64,000 nt of DNA from Nocardia stercoris. GTDB taxonomy: Bacteria; Actinomycetota; Actinomycetes; Mycobacteriales; Mycobacteriaceae. The position numbers and the translations under genes were made by a program. Below the pieces are notes generated by a model. The model made no database searches. It saw only the letters and a list, made by a program, of their open reading frames with translations, and had not been told where the DNA came from. Below are positions 58,356 through 64,000 of the stretch, one piece after another (positions within the stretch are counted from its first letter, which is position 1; every line of letters starts with the position of its first letter). Where the stretch lies: NCBI RefSeq assembly GCF_003696265.1, contig NZ_RFFH01000023.1:1-64000 (forward strand). Reading direction: 5' to 3'.

Positions 58356-59018
58356 TCAACGGTACGAATATCGCAGCGGCGACGACACGGACAGATCCGC
58401 GAGCAACCGGTCACAGATCACCACCGGCGGCACCCCCGCCCGCATCAACCGTGCCACCAATGCCAGCCGCCGCTCACAGCTGTCCCACTCGACGGTCAAC
58501 AACCCGCGCCCCGGGCCGGCGTCCACGGTGGCCAGCACCCGCGGTGGCCCCTTCGGCGCCGGCACCTCCACCAGCTCCAGCAGCATGCCCCGCCGCCACG
58601 CCCGGAAGGTGTCCATATCGGCGCCCGCGACCAGCTTGTCGGTCGCCGCGCACAGCCCGGCGGCGATCCCGTCGGCGAATTCCGCCCGGTCCGTACCGCC
58701 GCGCTGACAGCGCCGCACCACCTCGAGCAGATCGGACCGCACCTCGCGCAACACCGCCAGCCGCCGCGCCCGCGACTCGTCGTCGGGTTCGCTGTGGCGA
58801 CCGTGCCACCGATCGGACCCCCGCACCCGGTCGGCACCCGGAACTCGCCGGGTCACACCCGGAATCCGGTCCCCTTCCGGGGGCATCAGCTCGACGGCAC
58901 GACGCGCCGCGCCGGCCGGGTCGACACCGAGCAACTCGGCACCCAGCCGCAACGCAGCGAGTACGACGTCGGGCGGATCGCGCTGTTCACGCCCCGCGCG
59001 GCGGCGGTCCGGACCCAT
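58356..59018 (-). CDS. Unrecognised protein, 220 aa, between kstR2 and ipdF
   Basis: The frame begins MGPDRRRAGREQRDPPDVVL and ends DRLLADLSVSSPLRYSYR. It is Arg/Ala/Leu-rich with helical segments (about 20-45, 85-125, 175-205), no membrane segment and no recognised motif; two Trp/Cys-containing stretches (DTFRAWRRGM, EWDSCERRLALVARLM) look structured. The frame has typical third-base G/C use, but a plus-strand frame also covers the region. In M. tuberculosis kstR2 and ipdF are separated by a different small gene, so this is not an obvious orthologue. Confidence 0.5.
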   Translation of the reverse strand: MGPDRRRAGREQRDPPDVVLAALRLGAELLGVDPAGAARRAVELMPPEGDRIPGVTRRVPGADRVRGSDRWHGRHSEPDDESRARRLAVLREVRSDLLEVVRRCQRGGTDRAEFADGIAAGLCAATDKLVAGADMDTFRAWRRGMLLELVEVPAPKGPPRVLATVDAGPGRGLLTVEWDSCERRLALVARLMRAGVPPVVICDRLLADLSVSSPLRYSYR

Positions 59019-59139
59019 GGGTCACGTCCTTCGAAAGCGGAAAACCGTGCATACCAGCATCCCACGGGGATACCCAGCCGGCGCCACTCAATATCGACGC
59101 ACGGAACTCGCCGCCGCGGCGAATTCGGCCCGTACACAC

Positions 59140-59191
59140 GAACGCGCCGCGCCGACGGTCACCCTGTGGGGTTCGTCGGCACGGCGCGTTC
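59140..59191. terminator. 18-bp-arm hairpin after ipdF
   Basis: GAACGCGCCGCGCCGACG (59140-59157) pairs with CGTCGGCACGGCGCGTTC (59174-59191) with one mismatch and a 16-nt loop. It is 62 bp beyond the ipdF stop on the minus strand, in the 234-bp gap to the unknown gene. Confidence 0.75.
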
Positions 59192-59252
59192 GAAGGTCGT
59201 ACCGGTGCGGATCCGGGCGAACTTGTGGAGCCCGGACGCGCATCGCGCGGGG

Positions 59253-60044
59253 TTACGCGCGCTGGCTGCTCACCGAGACGGTCTCACCCGTCAGGTACGA
59301 GGTGTAGTCGCTGGCGAGCATCGCGATGGTGGTCGCGATCTCCCACGGCTCGGCGGCGCGGCCAAAGGCCTCGCGGTCGGCGAGCTTGTCCAGCAACTCG
59401 GCCGAGGTGACCTTGTCCAGGAAGGCGTGGCGGGCGATGCTCGGAGCGACCGCGTTGATCCGCACGCCGTATTCGGCGGCCTCGAGCGCGCTGCAGCGGG
59501 TCAGCGCCATCACGCCGGCCTTGGCGGCGGCGTAGTGGGCCTGTCCCGGCTGAGCACGCCAGCCCAGCACGCTGGCGTTGTTGACGATCACCCCGCCGTG
59601 GCCCGCGTCGCGGAAGTACCGCAGCGCGGCCCGGGTGGCGCGGAACGTGCCGGTCAGCGTGATGTCGACCACGATGTCCCATTGCTCGTCGGTCATGTCG
59701 ACGACCGGGGTCTCACCGCCCAGCCCGGCGTTGTTCACCAGGATGTCGATGCGCCCGGCCAGCTGGGCAGCCGTGGTGATCAGGTTGTCGACCTCGGCGG
59801 TGCTGCTGACGTCGCACGGCACACCCTGGACCTTGCGGTCGGGGTAGGCGGCCGACAGCTCGTCCACGGTCTCCTTGAGCCGGCGCTCGTGCCGGTCGGA
59901 GATCACGACGTCGGCGCCCTCGGCGAGCAGCCGGTCGGCGGTCGCCGAACCGATGCCGGTGCCGGCCGCGGCGGTGATCAGCGCGCTGCGACCGGCCAGC
60001 AGGCCGTGCCCGGCGGGCTTGGGCGGGGCGGGGAAACTCGACAC
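59253..60044 (-). CDS. ipdF: IpdF, 5-hydroxy-HIC-CoA dehydrogenase-type SDR
   Basis: The 263-aa SDR shows ALITAAAGTGIGSATADRLL, NNAGLGGETPVVDMTDEQWD and catalytic AHYAAAKAGVMALTRCSALE. It corresponds to Rv3559c, which oxidises the hydroxyl after HIP-CoA dehydrogenation and hydration. It is 30 bp downstream of fadE30 on the same strand. Catalytic Tyr and Lys are present. Confidence 0.92.
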   Translation of the reverse strand: MSSFPAPPKPAGHGLLAGRSALITAAAGTGIGSATADRLLAEGADVVISDRHERRLKETVDELSAAYPDRKVQGVPCDVSSTAEVDNLITTAAQLAGRIDILVNNAGLGGETPVVDMTDEQWDIVVDITLTGTFRATRAALRYFRDAGHGGVIVNNASVLGWRAQPGQAHYAAAKAGVMALTRCSALEAAEYGVRINAVAPSIARHAFLDKVTSAELLDKLADREAFGRAAEPWEIATTIAMLASDYTSYLTGETVSVSSQRA

Positions 60045-60074
60045 TGTGGTCCTTTCCGGATTTCTACGCGGGGC

Positions 60075-61265
60075 TCAGCGCGCCTGCCGGGGCAGACCCA
60101 GCACGCGCTCGGCGAGGATGTTGCGCTGGACTTCGCTGGAACCGCCGTAGATGGTGTCCGCGCGGCTGAACAGGAACAGGCGCTGCCAGCGGTCGAGGTC
60201 GCCCTCGGGGGACAGCAGCCCGGCCGGGCCGAGCACGTCCATGGCCAGCTCACCGACGTTGCGGTGCCAGTGCGCCCACAGCAGCTTCGAGATCGGCGCC
60301 GAGTTGGCGGTGCCGGACGCGGCGCCCTCGGTGGCGCCGGCCAGGGTGCGAACCGCGCTGGCGCGCATCACGCGCAGGCCGATCCACGCCTTGTCGAAGC
60401 GGTCGGCGATCAGCGGGTCGGTGATCACACCGGTCTCGGTGGCCACGGCCTCCAGGTCGGAGAGCTCGCGGGCGAACCGGATCTGCTGGCCGACGGTGGA
60501 CACACCGCGCTCGACGGCGAGCGTGCCCATGGCGGTCCGCCAGCCCTCACCGGGCGCGCCGACCACCAGGTCGGCGGCGGTGCGGGCACCATCGAAGAAC
60601 ACCTCGTTGAATTCGGCGGTGCCGGTGAGCTGCACGATCGGGCGCACCTCGATACCCGGCTGCTTCATCGGCACCAGCAGGTAGGACAGGCCGCGGTGGC
60701 GGGCCGAGCCGGGCTCGGTGCGGGCGACCACGAAGCACCAGTCGGCGAGGTGGGCCAGCGAGGTCCACACCTTGTGGCCGTCGATGATCCACTCGTCGCC
60801 CTCGAGCCGGGCCGTGGTGGACACGGCGGCCAGGTCGGAGCCGGCGCCGGGCTCGGAGTAGCCCTGGCACCACAGCTCGGTGACCGATTTCACGCCGGGC
60901 AGGAAGCGCTGCTTCTGCTCCTCGGTGCCGAAGGCCAGCAGGGTCGGGCCCAGCAGCTCCTCACCGATGTGCGATACGCGGCCGGGGGCCTCGGCGCGGG
61001 CGTACTCCTCGTGGAAGATCACCTGCCGGGCCAGGCTGGCCGCGCGGCCGCCGTACTGCACCGGCCAGCCCAGGCAGGTCCAGTTGTTCGCGGCGAGATG
61101 CCGATCCCAGGCCAGCCGCTCCTCGAAGGCCTCGTGCTCGCGGCCCGAGCCGCCGAGTCCGCGCAGTCCGCGGAACTCGCCGGACAGATTCTCCGCCAGC
61201 CAGTCCCGGATCTCAGCCCGAAATTCGGCGTCGCCCGCCGCTGTGTCCGTGTTGTCCTGCGTCAT
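60075..61265 (-). CDS. fadE30: FadE30, acyl-CoA dehydrogenase (IpdE1-like)
   Basis: The 396-aa flavoenzyme has WCQGYSEPGAGSDLAAVSTT, DGHKVWTSLAHLADWCFVVA and IYGGSSEVQRNILAERVLGL. In M. tuberculosis FadE30 (IpdE1) pairs with another FadE to dehydrogenate 5-OH-HIP-CoA; the partner gene is not in the window. The ATG at 61265 overlaps the stop of a 36-codon ORF (ATGA). It diverges from fadD3 across the KstR2 site. Confidence 0.93.
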   Translation of the reverse strand: MTQDNTDTAAGDAEFRAEIRDWLAENLSGEFRGLRGLGGSGREHEAFEERLAWDRHLAANNWTCLGWPVQYGGRAASLARQVIFHEEYARAEAPGRVSHIGEELLGPTLLAFGTEEQKQRFLPGVKSVTELWCQGYSEPGAGSDLAAVSTTARLEGDEWIIDGHKVWTSLAHLADWCFVVARTEPGSARHRGLSYLLVPMKQPGIEVRPIVQLTGTAEFNEVFFDGARTAADLVVGAPGEGWRTAMGTLAVERGVSTVGQQIRFARELSDLEAVATETGVITDPLIADRFDKAWIGLRVMRASAVRTLAGATEGAASGTANSAPISKLLWAHWHRNVGELAMDVLGPAGLLSPEGDLDRWQRLFLFSRADTIYGGSSEVQRNILAERVLGLPRQAR

Positions 61266-61372
61266 CCAAAGACCTCCGTCACCGTCGTCTCAGCACCCTG
61301 CCCACGCTGCTCGAACCGCGCGCGGATGGTTCCGTCGCGTAGGCCGTCGAGACTTACGTCGCTGAAAGCCAT
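61262..61372 (-). CDS. 36-aa ORF translationally coupled to fadE30
   Basis: ATG at 61372 opens MAFSDVSLDGLRDGTIRARF and ends QRGQGAETTVTEVFG; its TGA (61264-61262) overlaps the fadE30 ATG as ATGA. It is hydrophilic with no signal or motif and lies just downstream (in transcript terms) of the KstR2 site. No convincing Shine-Dalgarno precedes it, though a GAGAC-CTAC-GTCTC palindrome (61374-61387) does. It may be a leader, a structural micropeptide or chance. Confidence 0.45.
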   Translation of the reverse strand: MAFSDVSLDGLRDGTIRARFEQRGQGAETTVTEVFG

Positions 61373-61429
61373 GGAGACCTACGTCTCATGGGCAATTGTG
61401 GGACTCGGATCACTACTACTCCGGTAGAG

Positions 61430-61454
61430 TAACCTACCAAGCACTTGCTTGTTT
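61430..61454. promoter_or_regulatory. KstR2 operator/promoter between fadE30 and fadD3
   Basis: ACCAAGCACTTGCT (61436-61449) matches the KstR2 consensus. The enclosing 25 bp are identical to 49347-49371. It lies 23 bp before the fadD3 GTG and about 64 bp before the 36-aa ORF. Confidence 0.85.
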
Positions 61455-61471
61455 AGAGATCGGGGGTCACC

Positions 61472-63025
61472 GTGGCCGATACCGCGGAGACGATTCCTCT
61501 CGCACTGCGGCACGCCGCCGCAGTGCGCGGGGCACAACCCGCCGTTCAAGACGGCGAAACCCACCTGAGCTGGGCGCACCTGCTCGAGCAGGTGCGCACG
61601 GTCGCGGCCGGACTCACCGCCAGCGGCGTGCGCCCCGGCGACCGGGTCGCCATCTGGGCGCCGAACTCCTGGCGCTGGGTGGTGGCCCTACTCGGGCTGC
61701 ACTACGCCGGAGCCACCCTGGTTCCGCTCAACACCCGCTACATCGCCGAAGAGGCCGCCGACCTCATCCGTCGCGTGGACGCGAAGGCGCTGTTCATCAC
61801 CGAGCCGTTCCTCGGCCGCGACCTGCTGGCCGACCTGCGCGCCACCGACCCGGACCTGAAGGTGCCGGTCGTGGTGCGGGTTCCGGTGGACGGCGGCACC
61901 GACGCCGGTACTGCCGCCGACACCGCGCTGAGCTGGGATGACCTTCTCGCCGCGGGCGTCGACACCAGCGGCGCCGACGCGATCGCCGATGCGGTCACCC
62001 CCGACGATGTGTCCGACATCATGTTCACCTCGGGGACCACCGGCCGCAGCAAGGGCTGCGTCGTCACGCACGGACAGGCCGTCGACGTCGCCCGGGCGTG
62101 GGCCGAATGCGCCACCCTCGGCCCCGACGACCGCTACCTGGTGATCCCGCCGTTCTTCCACAACTTCGGCTACAAGGCCGCCATGGTGGCCTGCCTGGTC
62201 ACCGGCGCCTGCATCGTGCCGCAGTCGAACTTCGACATCCCCGAAGTGATGCGGATCATCGCGAAGCGGAAGATCACCGTGCTCACCGGGCCGCCCACGA
62301 TCTACCAGAGCATCCTCGACCACTCCGACCGCGCCACGGCCGACCTGTCGAGCCTGCGCGTCGCCGTCACCGGCGCCGCCACCGTGCCCGAGATCCTGAT
62401 CGAGCGCATGCGCTCCGACCTGGCCTTCGACGTGGTCCTCACCGCGTACGGCCTGTCCGAGTCCGCCGGCTTCGGCACCATGTGCCGGCTCGGCGACGAC
62501 TCGCACACCATCGCCACCACCTCCGGCCGGCCGATCGCCGGCTTCGAGCTGCGGATCGGCGAGGACGGCGAGGTGCTGCTGCGCGGCCCGAACGTGATGA
62601 AGGGCTACCTCGACGACCCGGAGCAGACCGCCAAGACCATCGACGCCGAGGGCTGGCTGCACACCGGCGACGTCGGCACCGTCGACGACAACGGCAACCT
62701 GCGGATCACCGACCGGCTCAAGGACATGTACATCAGCGGCGGGTTCAACGTGTACCCCGCCGAGATCGAGAAGGCGCTGCGCCGGCTCGACGGTGTCGCC
62801 GACGTCGCGGTGATCGGTATCCCGGACACCCGCATGGGTGAGGTCGGCAAGGCCTTCATCGTCCGGCAGCCCGGCTCCGGCCTGACCGCCACCGACGTGT
62901 TCACCCACGCACACCGGTCCATGGCCAAGTTCAAGGTGCCGCGCGACGTCGAGTTCCGCGACTCGCTGCCCTACAACGCCGGCGGCAAGGTGCTCAAACA
63001 TCAGCTGCGAGAGGAGAAATCGTGA
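61472..63025 (+). CDS. fadD3: FadD3, HIP-CoA synthetase
   Basis: The 517-aa ligase has FTSGTTGRSKGCVVTHGQAV for AMP binding, TGPPTIYQSILDHSDRA, the GYLDDPEQTAKTIDAEGWLH motif, and YISGGFNVYPAEIEKALRRL at the hinge. FadD3 (Rv3561) activates 3aalpha-H-4alpha(3'-propanoate)-7abeta-methylhexahydro-1,5-indanedione (HIP) and starts C/D-ring breakdown. GTG at 61472 starts the KstR2-controlled operon fadD3-echA-fadE31. Its stop overlaps the next GTG. Confidence 0.95.
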   Translation: MADTAETIPLALRHAAAVRGAQPAVQDGETHLSWAHLLEQVRTVAAGLTASGVRPGDRVAIWAPNSWRWVVALLGLHYAGATLVPLNTRYIAEEAADLIRRVDAKALFITEPFLGRDLLADLRATDPDLKVPVVVRVPVDGGTDAGTAADTALSWDDLLAAGVDTSGADAIADAVTPDDVSDIMFTSGTTGRSKGCVVTHGQAVDVARAWAECATLGPDDRYLVIPPFFHNFGYKAAMVACLVTGACIVPQSNFDIPEVMRIIAKRKITVLTGPPTIYQSILDHSDRATADLSSLRVAVTGAATVPEILIERMRSDLAFDVVLTAYGLSESAGFGTMCRLGDDSHTIATTSGRPIAGFELRIGEDGEVLLRGPNVMKGYLDDPEQTAKTIDAEGWLHTGDVGTVDDNGNLRITDRLKDMYISGGFNVYPAEIEKALRRLDGVADVAVIGIPDTRMGEVGKAFIVRQPGSGLTATDVFTHAHRSMAKFKVPRDVEFRDSLPYNAGGKVLKHQLREEKS

Positions 63026-63930
63026 CCACACCCGACACGGGCGCCGAGACCGACGTCGTCACCTACGAGCGGCGCGGCCGCGTCGCGCTGGTGACCATGA
63101 ACCGGCCCGAGTACCGCAACGCGCAGAACTCGGCGATGACCTACGCGCTCGACGCGGCCTTCGAACGGGCCGTCGCCGACCCGGAGGTCGGCGTGATCGT
63201 GCTGGCCGGCAACGGCAAGCACTTCAGCGCGGGCCACGACATCGGCACCCCGGGCCGGGACCACGAGGCGGTCTTCGAGAACAAGGCCGCCCTGTGGTGG
63301 GACCACGTCGGACGCCAGGGCGGCGACATGCGCTTCGCCCGCGAGATGGAGGTCTACCTGGGGATGTGCCGCCGCTGGCGCGAGATCCCCAAGCCGACCA
63401 TCGCCATGGTCCAGGGCGCGTGCATCGCCGGTGCGCTGATGCTGGCCTGGACCTGCGACATGATCGTCGCCTCCGAGGACGCCTTCTTCTCCGATCCCGT
63501 TGTGCGCATGGGCATTCCGGGTGTCGAGTACTTCGCCCACCCGTGGGTGCTGGGCCCGCGCCGGGCCAAGGAGGTGCTGTTCACCGGTGAGCGCTTCACC
63601 GCCGCTCAGGCCGACGCCTGGGGCATGCTGAACCGTGTCGTGCCGCGCGCGGACCTCGAATCCGAGACCCTCGCGCTGGCCGAGCAGATCGCCACCATGC
63701 CGCCCTTCGGTCTGGCGCTCACCAAGAAGGCCGTCAACCAGTGCGAGGACCTGATGGGGATGCGCGCCGGCATGGATTCGGTGTTCGGCCTGCACCACTT
63801 CGCCCACGCCCACAACGCCGAGGTCGGCCTCGATTCGCTGGCCGGCATGAACGCCCGCAGCATGCGCGACGCCGCGACGGCAGTGCCGTCGGCGAATCCC
63901 GCTGCCGCCGAGAAGAACGGGAACCACTGA
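63022..63930 (+). CDS. Enoyl-CoA hydratase/isomerase family protein, 302 aa
   Basis: The crotonase fold is clear: LVTMNRPEYRNAQNSAMTYA, LAGNGKHFSAGHDIGTPGRD, GACIAGALMLAWTCDMIVAS and PGVEYFAHPWVLGPRRAKEV. GTG at 63022 overlaps the fadD3 stop by four bases. In Rhodococcus clusters an enoyl-CoA hydratase follows fadD3; the exact substrate is unknown. It may hydrate an intermediate between HIP-CoA and the ring-opening step. Confidence 0.87.
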   Translation: MTTPDTGAETDVVTYERRGRVALVTMNRPEYRNAQNSAMTYALDAAFERAVADPEVGVIVLAGNGKHFSAGHDIGTPGRDHEAVFENKAALWWDHVGRQGGDMRFAREMEVYLGMCRRWREIPKPTIAMVQGACIAGALMLAWTCDMIVASEDAFFSDPVVRMGIPGVEYFAHPWVLGPRRAKEVLFTGERFTAAQADAWGMLNRVVPRADLESETLALAEQIATMPPFGLALTKKAVNQCEDLMGMRAGMDSVFGLHHFAHAHNAEVGLDSLAGMNARSMRDAATAVPSANPAAAEKNGNH

Positions 63931-64000
63931 TGGATCTCGATATCCCCGATTCCGCCCGGGAATTCCAGCTCGAGGCCCGAGACTGGTTGCGCGCCAACGT
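63930..64000 (+). CDS. Acyl-CoA dehydrogenase, 5' end only (FadE31-like)
   Basis: ATG at 63930 overlaps the preceding stop (TGATG). The 23 residues visible, MDLDIPDSAREFQLEARDWL then RAN, are a typical FadE N-terminal helix. Position after fadD3 suggests FadE31 (Rv3562). The gene continues beyond the window, so this is a truncated view. Confidence 0.75.
   Translation, partial: MDLDIPDSAREFQLEARDWLRAN

Noticed and set aside
58338..61427. A 1029-codon plus-strand open frame
   Set aside because: It lies antisense to the unknown gene, ipdF and fadE30, all minus-strand genes with clear motifs in two cases. High-GC codon bias produces such long shadow frames.

Overview
The window is high-GC actinobacterial DNA, most likely from a Nocardia or a close relative such as Rhodococcus. 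The evidence is the gene content (a complete mce4-type steroid importer, Ag85-type esterase, PhoP/PhoR, OtsA, KstR and KstR2 operators), the strong G/C third-position bias, and gene order that matches remembered Mycobacterium tuberculosis blocks around Rv0757-Rv0777 and Rv3489-Rv3562. No insertion sequence, transposase, integrase, prophage or CRISPR array was seen. All homologue names come from recognising sequence and context, not from a search.

Layout. (1) 1-14.4 kb, housekeeping: a DUF397 protein, a secreted Ag85-like esterase, two HIT proteins, purB, an AspB-like aminotransferase, an M23 endopeptidase, purD, two TetR regulators (one facing an SDR gene across tandem operators), the phoP-phoR pair, tRNA-Thr(TGT) with a perfect 94-bp tandem duplication of its 3' half and terminator, an orphan mbtH and a hydrolase. 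(2) 14.5-27.9 kb: a small Rv3489-like gene and otsA on the plus strand, facing the mce4 operon on the minus strand (yrbE4AB, mce4ABCDEF, two Mce-associated proteins), with hsd4A and fdxD upstream of it. (3) 28-30.4 kb: fadE26-fadE27. (4) 30.4-33.8 kb, an accessory insert: a VOC protein, a TetR remnant whose 20-bp-arm operator survives, a flavin monooxygenase and an ECF sigma factor with a SnoaL-like tail. (5) 33.8-43.3 kb, sterol side-chain genes: fadD19, an F420-type oxidoreductase, a DUF35-like protein, ltp4, a MIRU-like coupled mini-ORF, ltp3, a ketosteroid-isomerase-like protein, cyp125 and fadA5. (6) 43.6-47.2 kb, a compact unit that is not sterol related: an EspR-like XRE regulator, a seven-helix membrane protein, an ImmA/IrrE-type HELGH protease and a Gly/Ser/Ala- and Pro-rich secreted protein. 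(7) 47.6-64 kb, C/D-ring degradation: two SDRs, echA20, ipdA, ipdB, ipdC, fadA6, kstR2, ipdF, fadE30, fadD3, an enoyl-CoA hydratase and the start of an acyl-CoA dehydrogenase. This last block is interrupted at 53.0-56.3 kb by a haloalkane dehalogenase, a secreted peptide and a second sigma factor.

Together the steroid genes import sterols (Mce4), oxidise and activate the side chain (Cyp125, FadD19), shorten it (FadE26/27, FadA5, Ltp3/4) and open the last two rings (FadD3, FadE30, IpdF, EchA20, IpdAB, IpdC, FadA6). Seven KstR-like sites mark the import and side-chain genes, and three KstR2 sites mark the ring genes. The most notable unexplained items are the XRE/7TM/M78 unit, the tRNA-Thr 3'-half duplication, the MIRU-like coupling element between ltp4 and ltp3, the TetR remnant with an intact operator, and a 36-codon ORF coupled to fadE30.
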